From: Acidobacteriota bacterium
GTDB taxonomy: Bacteria > Acidobacteriota > Terriglobia > Bryobacterales > Bryobacteraceae
Direction of reading: 5' to 3'
DNA length: 64,000 nucleotides
NCBI GenBank assembly: GCA_026393985.1
Contig: JAPKZB010000081.1
Location: 1-64,000, forward strand
Part shown: one piece after another, positions 51,889 through 59,186 of the stretch
Layout of the letters: every line of letters starts with the position of its first letter
How positions within the stretch are numbered: position 1 is the stretch's first letter
The notes under the pieces: generated by a model
The model's input: the letters and a program-made list of their open reading frames with translations, nothing else
Database searches by the model: none
What the model was told of the DNA's origin: nothing
Translations under genes and position numbers: made by a program

Positions 51889-53081
51889 TCCCGTCGGTGG
51901 CCTTTAGCCAGGCGCTGCCGGATCAGGTTCTTGCTTTGATTGCGGCCAATCAGGCCTGGACGCTGGAGCAGCAGCGATCGATTTGCGAGATTCCCGCGCC
52001 GCCGTTCAAGGAGACGGCGCGGGGGGTGGAGTACGCTAAGCGGTTGAAGGCGCTTGGGCTCGTTGATATCCGGACTGATAGCGAGGGCAATGTGATCTCG
52101 CGGTGGCCGGGGTCGGGCGCGCCGAAGCCGGTGACCGTGTTCAGCGCCCATCTCGATACGGTGTTCCCGGAAGGCGTGGACGTGAGGGTAAAGACCAGCG
52201 GGCGACGGTTGACCGGGCCGGGCATCGGCGACGACTGCCGGGGGCTGGCCGCGGTGTTGAGTGTGGCGAAGGCGTTTCAGGAGGCGAAGGTCAAGGTACA
52301 GGGCACGATTCTGTTTGTGGCAACGGTGGGGGAGGAGGGGCAGGGCGACCTGCGCGGGGTGCGGCATCTGTTCACGAAGGAGATGAAGGGGCAGATTGAC
52401 CAGTTCATCTCGCTCGACGGCACGGGCTACGGGGTGACGGCGCGGGGCGTGGGTTCGAACCGCTACCGCGTGACTTATTTTGGCCGGGGCGGGCACTCTT
52501 ACGGCGCGTTCGGTATGCCGAATCCGGCGCACGCGATGGGGCGCGCGATTGCGCGGATCAGCGATATCCAGGTGCCCAAGCAGCCCAAGACCACCTTCAA
52601 CATCGGAACGGTGGAGGGCGGCACGAGCGTGAACTCGATTCCGATTGCGGTGTCGATGGAGGTGGATCTTCGCAGCGAGTCGGCCACGGAGTTGGCGAGT
52701 CTTGACGAGCGTTTCCGGGCGGCGCTCGGGGCGGCGCTTGAGGCGGAGAAGGCGCGCTGGCCGGAGTCGCGGGCCGCACTTGAATTGAAGATCGAAACGA
52801 TGGGGTTGCGGCCGGCGGCGGAGCCGGCGGATTCGCTGCCGATTATCCAGCAGGCGTTGGCGGCGGCCAAGCGGTTGGGGATTCCGGTGTTTGCCACGCG
52901 GAGCGGCAGCACGGATTCGAACGTTCCGATGAGTTTGGGGATTCCGGCCGTGACGTTAGGGGCCGGGGGACAGGCGAGCGGCGCGCATTCGGCCGATGAG
53001 TTTTACGAAGAGACCCCCGATTCGTACAAGGGGCCGCAGATGGCGGCGCTGCTGCTGTTCAGCCTGCATCCGCCGCAATGA
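51855..53081 (+). CDS. Secreted M20 family (peptidase T-like) metallopeptidase
   Basis: 408 aa from ATG 51855, where the signal peptide (MRASLFFSLLLIPSVAFSQA) begins; the start lies 34 bases inside the preceding gene. M20 zinc-site segments: FSAHLDTVFPEG (H and D), GPGIGDDCRGLAA (bridging Asp), ATVGEEGQGDLRG (Glu pair), TRSGSTDSNVPMSLGIP (later ligand region) and SGAHSADEFYEE (final His). A dimerisation domain lies between about residues 200 and 310. It would act in the periplasm, unlike the cytoplasmic M20 enzyme at 19883. It overlaps the following small gene by ATGA. Confidence 0.9.
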   Translation: MRASLFFSLLLIPSVAFSQALPDQVLALIAANQAWTLEQQRSICEIPAPPFKETARGVEYAKRLKALGLVDIRTDSEGNVISRWPGSGAPKPVTVFSAHLDTVFPEGVDVRVKTSGRRLTGPGIGDDCRGLAAVLSVAKAFQEAKVKVQGTILFVATVGEEGQGDLRGVRHLFTKEMKGQIDQFISLDGTGYGVTARGVGSNRYRVTYFGRGGHSYGAFGMPNPAHAMGRAIARISDIQVPKQPKTTFNIGTVEGGTSVNSIPIAVSMEVDLRSESATELASLDERFRAALGAALEAEKARWPESRAALELKIETMGLRPAAEPADSLPIIQQALAAAKRLGIPVFATRSGSTDSNVPMSLGIPAVTLGAGGQASGAHSADEFYEETPDSYKGPQMAALLLFSLHPPQ

Positions 53082-53374
53082 TCTCTGTGCTGCACCGCCA
53101 GATCTGGACCGGCGCACTGCCGGCGATGCGGGAGCCGGTTCCCTTCCCCGATCCGTGGCCGCTTCCGTTTGCGCGGGCCTATCTGTCGATTGATGCCGCC
53201 GGGGGGGTGACGGTGAACCATCGGGGGCCGCGGTATCTGGGGCGGCTGACGCCGTGGCAGCCGATGCGGATTTTGTGCCCGTTGCGCGGTGGCTTGGAAG
53301 ATTATTACGTGCTGCTGCAGCGCGGGGCTCGGCCCGCCGCGCTGCTTCCTACCCTGATGAGAGACCTGACATGA
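53078..53374 (+). CDS. Small protein of unknown function
   Basis: 98 aa. Not recognised. It is supported by ATGA overlaps at both ends (with the M20 gene at 53078 and the GNAT gene at 53371), GC-rich coding-like composition and a folded-looking sequence (RAYLSIDAAGGVTVNHRGPRYLGRLTP, LEDYYVLLQRGARPAALLP). There is no signal or membrane segment. Its position in a compact three-gene string suggests real translation, but no function can be given. Confidence 0.7.
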   Translation: MISVLHRQIWTGALPAMREPVPFPDPWPLPFARAYLSIDAAGGVTVNHRGPRYLGRLTPWQPMRILCPLRGGLEDYYVLLQRGARPAALLPTLMRDLT

Positions 53375-53856
53375 TTCGCCCCGCGACGGTTGCCGATGTT
53401 CCGGTGATCCTGGATTTTATTGAGCAGTTGGCCGAGTACGAGCGGCTTCGCCATGCCTGCCGGGCGACCCGCGAGGCGCTGGCGGCGACGCTGTTCGGCC
53501 CCCGACCGTTTGCGGAGGCGCTGATTGCGGAGGACGAGACGGGGCCGGTGGGCTTTGCGTTGTTTTTCCATAATTACTCGACCTTTCTCGCGCAGCCGGG
53601 GATTTATCTGGAGGATCTGTTCGTGGTGCCGGGGGCGCGGGGAAAGGGACACGGCCGGGCGCTACTGCGGGCGCTGGCGCGGTTGGCGGTAGAGCGGGGC
53701 TGTGGGCGGCTAGATTGGTCGGTGCTCGATTGGAACGCGCCGGCGATTGGTTTTTACCGGTCGCTGGGGGCGGAGCCGCAGAGTGAGTGGACCGTATTCC
53801 GGCTGGAGGGGGAGGCGCTGCGGCGGTGTGGGTTGGAGGCTGGGGAGAGGGGCTGA
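53371..53856 (+). CDS. GNAT family N-acetyltransferase (SAT1/polyamine-type)
   Basis: 161 aa from the ATGA overlap at 53371. The GNAT fold is clear: IRPATVADVPVILDFIEQLAEYE, GFALFFHNYSTFLAQPGIYLEDLFV, then the acetyl-CoA binding motif VVPGARGKGHGRALLRALARLA (Q/R-x-x-G-x-G/A) and GCGRLDWSVLDWNAPAIGFYRSLGA. The closest named type by motif pattern is diamine/thialysine acetyltransferase (SAT1/SAT2-like). It acts in the cytoplasm. A 152-base gap follows before the convergent aldo/keto reductase; I see GC-rich sequence with no clear terminator there. Confidence 0.9.
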   Translation: MIRPATVADVPVILDFIEQLAEYERLRHACRATREALAATLFGPRPFAEALIAEDETGPVGFALFFHNYSTFLAQPGIYLEDLFVVPGARGKGHGRALLRALARLAVERGCGRLDWSVLDWNAPAIGFYRSLGAEPQSEWTVFRLEGEALRRCGLEAGERG

Positions 53857-54008
53857 TCTCGCCGGGCGCTTCGGGGCGCGGTTGATGATGTAGGGTTAGC
53901 TGGATGGGCGGCGGGCGGCGCTACGTGGCGGGCCGCCGCGCCGGGGGTGGAGCGGGACGGGATGGCGGTGTCAGCACGCCCCGGCTTGCAGCCCTGTGGC
54001 TCTCCAGC

Positions 54009-54953
54009 CTACAGATAGAAGCTGATCTCGTCCTCTTCGCCGGGCGTCAGGCGGTACTCCATGGCCTGGATGACGCCTTCCAACTGCGCGGCCGAACGCA
54101 GGCCGGCGATGGCTCCGGTCACTTCGGGCCGGCGCAACACCCACGCCAAGGCAACTTCACCCGGGGCAACGCCGTAGCGCTCACCGATTTCGCGCAGCTT
54201 TTCGACGAGCTCGAGGTTCCTGGTCAGGGCCGGCTCCTGGAATTGCACCCAGCGCTTGCGGTGATCGTCTTCGGGCATGGCGGCGATGCGTTCGCGGGTC
54301 ATGGCGCCGGTCAACAGGCCGCGGCCCATGGGCGAGTAAACAATCGCCCCGATGCCGTTGGCCGCGGCGTGGGGGAGCACTTCGGCTTCCACTTCGCGCG
54401 TCAGGAGCGAGTAGGGCGGCTGCAGCGAGGTGATGGGGGCGATCTTCTGCGCCCGCTCCATTTGCGCTTTCGAGAAGTTGGAGACCCCGATCCAGCGGAC
54501 CTTGCCTTCCGCCTGCAGTTCGGCCATGGCGGTCCAGCCTTCTTCGACGTCCTCGTCCGGTTCGGGCCAGTGCATCTGGTAGAGATCGATCACGTCGACG
54601 CGCAGGCGGCGGAGGCTGGCTTCGCACTCGGCACGGACCGAATCGCGCTTCAGGCGCTTGCCGATGACGCGATTTTCATCCCACACGCGGCCGCACTTGG
54701 TGAAGACATAAGGCCGGTTGGCGAGGCCCTCGAGAGCGCGGGCGACTACCTCTTCCGAGTGGCCGAGCCCATAGACGGCGGCCGTATCGACCCAGTTCAT
54801 GCCGGCATCGAGGGCGGCGCGGATGGCGCCCACCGATTCGGCATCGTCCTGCGGTCCCCAGCCGAAGGCCCAACCGCCGCCGCCGATGGCCCAGGCGCCA
54901 ACGCCGAGGGGGGTAATCATCAAGTCACTGTTGCCAAGTTGCCGTTTCTGCAT
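54009..54953 (-). CDS. Aldo/keto reductase
   Basis: 314 aa. An (alpha/beta)8 barrel with the family tetrad: WVDTAAVYG (Asp and Tyr), FTKCG (Lys) and LYQMHWPE (His). WIGVSNFSKAQM and a C-terminal NADPH-binding part (VTGAIAGLRSAAQLEG) complete it. It reduces aldehydes or ketones in the cytoplasm with NADPH; the substrate is unknown. A TATCCT box ends eight bases before the ATG. It is divergent from the gamma-glutamyltransferase-like gene, 52 bases apart. Confidence 0.93.
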   Translation of the reverse strand: MQKRQLGNSDLMITPLGVGAWAIGGGGWAFGWGPQDDAESVGAIRAALDAGMNWVDTAAVYGLGHSEEVVARALEGLANRPYVFTKCGRVWDENRVIGKRLKRDSVRAECEASLRRLRVDVIDLYQMHWPEPDEDVEEGWTAMAELQAEGKVRWIGVSNFSKAQMERAQKIAPITSLQPPYSLLTREVEAEVLPHAAANGIGAIVYSPMGRGLLTGAMTRERIAAMPEDDHRKRWVQFQEPALTRNLELVEKLREIGERYGVAPGEVALAWVLRRPEVTGAIAGLRSAAQLEGVIQAMEYRLTPGEEDEISFYL

Positions 54954-54961
54954 CGCTTTTC

Positions 54962-54967
54962 AGGATA
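54962..54967 (-). promoter_or_regulatory. TATCCT -10-like box upstream of the aldo/keto reductase
   Basis: TATCCT on the minus strand ends eight bases before the ATG at 54953. It lies in a 52-base divergent promoter region. Confidence 0.5.
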
Positions 54968-54992
54968 ACCGACCCCGGCGCCCAAGGCGCGA

Positions 54993-54998
54993 TAAGCT
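54993..54998 (+). promoter_or_regulatory. TAAGCT -10-like box upstream of the GGT-like gene
   Basis: TAAGCT ends seven bases before the ATG at 55006 in the same divergent region. Confidence 0.45.
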
Positions 54999-55005
54999 AG
55001 AGGCC

Positions 55006-56736
55006 ATGCGCCGTCTTGTTCTCTGGTTTGTTACGGGCTGCCTGAGCGCCCAGCAGATTATGTTCCCTCCCGTGCGGGGCACCAAAGAGATGGTGGCCGC
55101 GGCGAACAACTTCGAGGTGGAGGCCGGCTTCCGCGTGCTGGCGGCCGGGGGCAACGCGGTGGACGCCGGGGTGGCGAGCACGCTGGCCGCGGCGGTGACC
55201 GAACAGGCGCGCTTCGGCCTGGGCGGCGAGATGCCGCTGATTATCACAATGAAAGGCAAGCCGCCGATTGTGATCTCGGGCGTGGGTACGGCGCCGAAGC
55301 TGGCGACCGTTGACTATTACACCAAGCGGAAGGCCGAGTTCTGGGAAGAGGACGACCGTAAGGTGCCGATTCCCGGCGAGGGGATCCGCGCGGCGATTCT
55401 GCCGGGCGTGATGGACGGTCTGCTGCTGGCGCTGCAGAAATACGGATCAAAGTCGTTTGCCGAAGTGGCGCAGCCGGCGATTGAGTACGCCGAAGGGTTT
55501 CCGATTGGCGAGGAGTTTTCGACGTTCATCCGCAACGGGGAGCGGCTGCTGGCGGGCTGGCCGACGTCGAAGAAGTTCTTCCTGCCGAACGGCGAGGTGC
55601 CGGTGGCCGGGACCATGATGCGCATGCCGGATCTGGCCAAGACGCTGCGGGAGCTGGCGACAGCGGAGAAGAAGACGCGGGGGAACCGGGCGAAGAGGAT
55701 TCAGGCCGTGCGGGATTACTTCTACCGCGGGCCGATTGCGCAGAAGATCGCCAAGTTTTCTGAAGAGAACGGCGGACTGATCCGCTTTGAAGACCTGAAG
55801 GGCTTTTCGGCGATCGAAGACACGCCGCGCACGACCACTTACCGCGGCTACACGATCGTGAAGCCGGGCTTCTGGACGCAGGGGCCGGTGATGCTGCAGG
55901 CGTTGAACATCCTCGAAGGCTTTGATCTCAAGGCGATGGGGCACAACTCCCCTGCCCTGCTCCACACTGAGATCGAAGCCGTGAAACTGGCCTTCGCCGA
56001 CCGCGACGCGCACTACGGGGACCCGCTGTTTTCGAAGATCAACGAGAAGCTGCTGCTCTCCAAAGAGTACGCCGCCGAGCGGCGGAAGCTGATCAACCCG
56101 GACAAGGCCGACATGGGATCGCGGCCCGGCAAAGTGGCCGAGGAACACAACAACGTACAGGACACCACCTGCGTGAACGTGGTGGACCGCTTCGGCAACG
56201 CCTTCAACGCGACGCCCTCGGGAGCGTGGCTGCCGAGCGTGATCGCCGGCGATACGGGCATTCCGCTGTCGGGCCGGTTGCAGAGCTTCGTTCTGACCAA
56301 GGGCCACGCCAATGAGCTCGCGCCGGGCAAGCGGCCGCGGGTGACGTTGAGCCCGACGACGGTTTTGAAACCCGATGGGAGCCTGCATTTCGTGATGTCG
56401 ACGCCGGGCGGGGATAACCAGGACCAGGCGATGCTGCAGGTGCTGATCAACCTGATCGACTTCGGCATGGGGCCGCAGCAGGCGGTGGAGGCGCCGCGGT
56501 TTCAGACCGAGCACTTCTATTCGAGCTTTGCGCACCATGAGTTTGTGCCGGGGCGGCTGCGGGTGGAGGGCCGGGTGAGCCGGTCCGTCATCGAGGCGCT
56601 GCGGGCGAAGGGGCACATGGTGACGCCGTCGGGGGATTGGTCGAACGGCAGCGCACCGACGGTGATTCTGGTGAAGGACGGGATTCTTGACGGCGGGGCG
56701 GACCCGCGGCGGCTGCGGTTTATTTTTGGCCGATAG
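55006..56736 (+). CDS. Gamma-glutamyltransferase-family Ntn hydrolase
   Basis: 576 aa from ATG 55006; a longer frame to 54799 runs antisense through the neighbour and is rejected. The leader (RRLVLWFVTGCLS) ends in VTGC, which fits a lipoprotein signal. The large subunit shows AAGGNAVDAGVASTLAAAVTEQARFGLGGE and PGVMDGLLLALQKYG. Autocatalytic cleavage would occur before T387 in VQDTTCVNVVDRFGNAF, the nucleophile position equivalent to Thr391 of E. coli GGT. The small subunit has STPGGDNQDQAMLQVLINLIDFGMGPQQAVEAPRF. It probably hydrolyses gamma-glutamyl or related amide bonds in the periplasm. Its last 17 bases overlap the convergent regulator gene. Confidence 0.92.
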   Translation: MRRLVLWFVTGCLSAQQIMFPPVRGTKEMVAAANNFEVEAGFRVLAAGGNAVDAGVASTLAAAVTEQARFGLGGEMPLIITMKGKPPIVISGVGTAPKLATVDYYTKRKAEFWEEDDRKVPIPGEGIRAAILPGVMDGLLLALQKYGSKSFAEVAQPAIEYAEGFPIGEEFSTFIRNGERLLAGWPTSKKFFLPNGEVPVAGTMMRMPDLAKTLRELATAEKKTRGNRAKRIQAVRDYFYRGPIAQKIAKFSEENGGLIRFEDLKGFSAIEDTPRTTTYRGYTIVKPGFWTQGPVMLQALNILEGFDLKAMGHNSPALLHTEIEAVKLAFADRDAHYGDPLFSKINEKLLLSKEYAAERRKLINPDKADMGSRPGKVAEEHNNVQDTTCVNVVDRFGNAFNATPSGAWLPSVIAGDTGIPLSGRLQSFVLTKGHANELAPGKRPRVTLSPTTVLKPDGSLHFVMSTPGGDNQDQAMLQVLINLIDFGMGPQQAVEAPRFQTEHFYSSFAHHEFVPGRLRVEGRVSRSVIEALRAKGHMVTPSGDWSNGSAPTVILVKDGILDGGADPRRLRFIFGR

Positions 56737-57634
56737 CGAGGAGGGTCTCAAAGTGCGGGGCGGCCTCTTCGCGATGGACGACGCTAAGTTCGGCGTCGCG
56801 GAAACGGGCCTGCTGGAGAAAGCCGAGCAGTTCGACCTCGGTGAAGCCAAGCCAGAGGTCGGCGTAGAGTTCGCGGGCCTCTTCAAGGCCGTGGCGGCGG
56901 AGGTCGAGGATGGCGACGCGGCCGCCGGGCTTGAGAATGCGGGCGGCTTCGCGGATGGCGTCGGGCGGGTGGAGGGCGTGATGGAGGCTTTGGCTGAAGA
57001 GGGCGAGGTCGACGGAGGCGTCGGCGAGGGGTAGCTCTTCGAGGTCGCCGACACGGTATTCGATGTTGGCGACGCCGGCTTTGCGGGCGGCTTCGCGGCC
57101 GTAGGCGACCATCTTCTCGGAGTTGTCGACAGCGATGACGCGTTCGGCGCGCTGGGCGAGAAGTAGTGAGAGCGTGCCTTCGCCGGCGCCGAGGTCGGCG
57201 ATGACCATGGGGGGCAGGAGTTTGAGCAGCATTTCGGCCAAGCCCTTCCAACTGCGGCCGGGAACGTAATGGCGGCCGAAGCGGCCGGCGAGTTCGTCGA
57301 AGTAGGCGCGCATTTTGTCTTTGCGCTTGATGAGGATGAGGCGCAGGGCGTCGTCGTCGGTGGCGGATTCGGGGATCTCGCGGGCGCTTTGGCGGAGGAT
57401 TTCGAGGACCGTGTCGTCGCCGGTGAAACGGTAGAGGCTCTTCTGGCCTACTTTGCGCAGTTCGACGAGTTCGGACTGCCGGAGCTGGGACAGGGCCATG
57501 GAGATGCGGCTTTGTCCCATGCCGAGGATCTCCTGGAGTTCGGCGACGCTGAGTTCTTCGCGGGAGAGGAGGCGGAGCATGCGGAGGCGGGACTCGTCGC
57601 CGAGGAGGCGTAGGGACCGCAGGAGGGGGGGCAT
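56720..57634 (-). CDS. sahR: ArsR-family regulator fused to SAM-methyltransferase domain (SahR type)
   Basis: 304 aa. Residues about 5-75 are an ArsR winged helix (LLGDESRLRMLRLLSREELSVAELQEILGMGQSRISMALSQLRQSELV). Residues about 135-300 form a class I SAM-binding domain (VIADLGAGEGTLSLLLAQ, VIAVDNSEKMV, DLALFSQSLHHALHP, LKPGGRVAILDLRRHG). This two-domain layout and the position divergent from ahcY match SahR, a regulator of the methionine/SAH cycle described in Proteobacteria that responds to S-adenosylhomocysteine. The SAM domain is probably the SAH sensor rather than an enzyme. It very likely binds the palindrome at 57648-57673. The symbol is assigned by context. Confidence 0.87.
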   Translation of the reverse strand: MPPLLRSLRLLGDESRLRMLRLLSREELSVAELQEILGMGQSRISMALSQLRQSELVELRKVGQKSLYRFTGDDTVLEILRQSAREIPESATDDDALRLILIKRKDKMRAYFDELAGRFGRHYVPGRSWKGLAEMLLKLLPPMVIADLGAGEGTLSLLLAQRAERVIAVDNSEKMVAYGREAARKAGVANIEYRVGDLEELPLADASVDLALFSQSLHHALHPPDAIREAARILKPGGRVAILDLRRHGLEEARELYADLWLGFTEVELLGFLQQARFRDAELSVVHREEAAPHFETLLAIGQK

Positions 57635-57643
57635 AAGGTTTTT

Positions 57644-57649
57644 ATTCTA
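57644..57649 (-). promoter_or_regulatory. TAGAAT -10-like box upstream of sahR
   Basis: TAGAAT on the minus strand ends nine bases before the ATG at 57634 and touches the left end of the operator palindrome, so the regulator would repress its own promoter. Confidence 0.5.
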
Positions 57650-57673
57650 TCAACGAATCATGATGCGTTGATA
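57648..57673. promoter_or_regulatory. 26-bp near-perfect palindrome, candidate SahR operator
   Basis: The outer arms TATCAACG and CGTTGATA are perfect complements, the centre ATCATGAT is itself palindromic, and only one base pair breaks the symmetry. It lies in the 56-base gap between the divergent sahR and ahcY genes and overlaps or adjoins the -10-like boxes of both, as expected for a repressor site. The ATCAA/TTGAT type of arm agrees with what is known of ArsR-family sites. Confidence 0.75.
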
Positions 57674-57678
57674 TGTGC

Positions 57679-57684
57679 TATGCT
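57679..57684 (+). promoter_or_regulatory. TATGCT -10-like box upstream of ahcY
   Basis: TATGCT ends six bases before the ATG at 57691, directly downstream of the operator. It supports 57691 rather than the in-frame ATG at 57673 as the start. Confidence 0.5.
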
Positions 57685-57690
57685 TTTTTC

Positions 57691-59109
57691 ATGACCACTA
57701 CGGTAGCCACAGAGTACAAACTTGCTGATATCGGCCTGGCCGATTGGGGCCGGAAAGAGATTATGATCGCCGAGCACGAGATGCCAGGTTTGATGTCGAT
57801 CCGGCGGAAGCACGCGGCGACCAAGCCGCTGGCGGGCGTGCGGATCACCGGATCGTTGCATATGACGATTCAGACCGCCGTGCTGATTGAGACGATGGTG
57901 GACCTGGGCGCGAACGTGCGCTGGGCGAGCTGCAACATCTTCTCGACGCAGGACCATGCCGCGGCCGCAATTGCCGCCGCCGGGGTGCCGGTGTTTGCGT
58001 GGAAGGGCGAGACGCTCGAAGAGTACTGGGATTGCACGCTGAAGGCGGTGATTCACGGCGACGGGCTGGGCCCGCAGTTGGTGATTGACGATGGCGGCGA
58101 CGTGACGCTGCTCATCCACAAGGGCTATGAGCTCGAGAACGGTTCCGATTGGGTGAACACGGCGTCGGGTTCGCACGAAGAGCAGGTGATCAAAGATCTG
58201 TTGAAGCGCGTGGCGGCGGAGATGCCGGGCGTGTGGACGAAGATTGTGGCCGAGTGGAAGGGTGTTTCCGAGGAGACGACCACCGGCGTGCACCGGCTCT
58301 ACAAGATGCAGCAGGAAGGCAAGCTGCTGGTGCCGGCAATTAACGTAAACGACTCGGTGACCAAGTCGAAGTTCGATAACCTGTACGGCTGCCGCGAGTC
58401 GCTGGCCGATGGCATCAAGCGGGCGACCGATGTGATGCTCGCCGGCAAAGTGGCCGTAGTTTGCGGCTACGGCGACGTGGGTAAGGGTTCGGCCGGCTCG
58501 TTGCGCGGCTTAGGCGCTCGCGTGATCATTACTGAGATCGACCCGATTAATGCGCTGCAGGCGGCCATGGAAGGCTATCAGGTGACGACGATCGAGGAGA
58601 CCCTCGGTACGGCCGACATCTATGTGACGACGACGGGCAACGTCGACATCATCACCGTCGAAATGATGGAGAAGATGAAGGACCAGGCGATCGTCTGCAA
58701 CATTGGTCACTTCGACAACGAGATTCAGATCGATAAGCTGAATGCGCGGACCGACGTGAAGAAGCTAAACATCAAGCCGCAAGTGGATCAGTACACCTTC
58801 CCGAGCGGCAGCAGTATCTTCATGCTGGCCGAGGGCCGGCTGGTGAACCTGGGTTGCGCGACGGGCCATCCGAGCTTTGTGATGTCGAATTCGTTTGCCA
58901 ACCAGACGCTGGCGCAGATTGACCTGTGGCGGAATAAGGACGTCTACAAGGTCGGCGTCTACACGCTGCCGAAGAAGCTTGACGAAGAAGTCGCGCGGCT
59001 GCACCTCGAGAAGATCGGCGTGAAGCTGACGACGCTCACCCCGCAGCAGGCCGAGTATATCGGCGTGCCGGTGGAAGGGCCGTACAAGCCGGACCACTAC
59101 CGCTACTAA
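57691..59109 (+). CDS. ahcY: S-adenosylhomocysteine hydrolase
   Basis: 472 aa from ATG 57691, where the conserved start [18 protein letters not shown] begins; an ATG 18 bases earlier lies within the operator. Family signatures are complete: [13 protein letters not shown] (substrate domain), NAD-binding [34 protein letters not shown] and the C-terminal KPDHYRY, which closes on the cofactor. It converts S-adenosylhomocysteine to adenosine and homocysteine in the cytoplasm and so relieves product inhibition of the methyltransferases. It is controlled in all likelihood by the divergent SahR-type regulator. A strong terminator follows 14 bases after the stop. Confidence 0.97.
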   Translation: MTTTVATEYKLADIGLADWGRKEIMIAEHEMPGLMSIRRKHAATKPLAGVRITGSLHMTIQTAVLIETMVDLGANVRWASCNIFSTQDHAAAAIAAAGVPVFAWKGETLEEYWDCTLKAVIHGDGLGPQLVIDDGGDVTLLIHKGYELENGSDWVNTASGSHEEQVIKDLLKRVAAEMPGVWTKIVAEWKGVSEETTTGVHRLYKMQQEGKLLVPAINVNDSVTKSKFDNLYGCRESLADGIKRATDVMLAGKVAVVCGYGDVGKGSAGSLRGLGARVIITEIDPINALQAAMEGYQVTTIEETLGTADIYVTTTGNVDIITVEMMEKMKDQAIVCNIGHFDNEIQIDKLNARTDVKKLNIKPQVDQYTFPSGSSIFMLAEGRLVNLGCATGHPSFVMSNSFANQTLAQIDLWRNKDVYKVGVYTLPKKLDEEVARLHLEKIGVKLTTLTPQQAEYIGVPVEGPYKPDHYRY

Positions 59110-59123
59110 GCGGCTTTTGGCAG

Positions 59124-59155
59124 GAGGCCGGACCCGCGGGTCCGGCCTCTTTTTT
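59124..59155 (+). terminator. Rho-independent terminator of ahcY
   Basis: A perfect 12-bp stem, GAGGCCGGACCC with GGGTCCGGCCTC, encloses a two-base GC spacer (an effective four-base loop) and is followed by six T. It is the clearest intrinsic terminator in the window. Confidence 0.92.
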
Positions 59156-59175
59156 ATGGTCTAACGGGGTTTCGT

Positions 59176-59181
59176 TAAGAT
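59176..59181 (+). promoter_or_regulatory. TAAGAT -10-like box upstream of the CocE-type gene
   Basis: TAAGAT ends five bases before the ATG at 59187, just after the ahcY terminator. No Shine-Dalgarno sequence fits. Confidence 0.5.
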
Positions 59182-59186
59182 GGGGC

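Noticed and set aside
53857-54008. Terminator or repeat element between the GNAT and aldo/keto reductase genes
   Set aside because: GC-rich with partial self-complementarity but no stem followed by a T-run and no second copy noticed; nothing can be supported.
55447-57054. 535-aa minus-strand open frame
   Set aside because: Spans the antisense of the GGT-like gene and an alternative frame of the SahR-type gene; composition is typical of a shadow.
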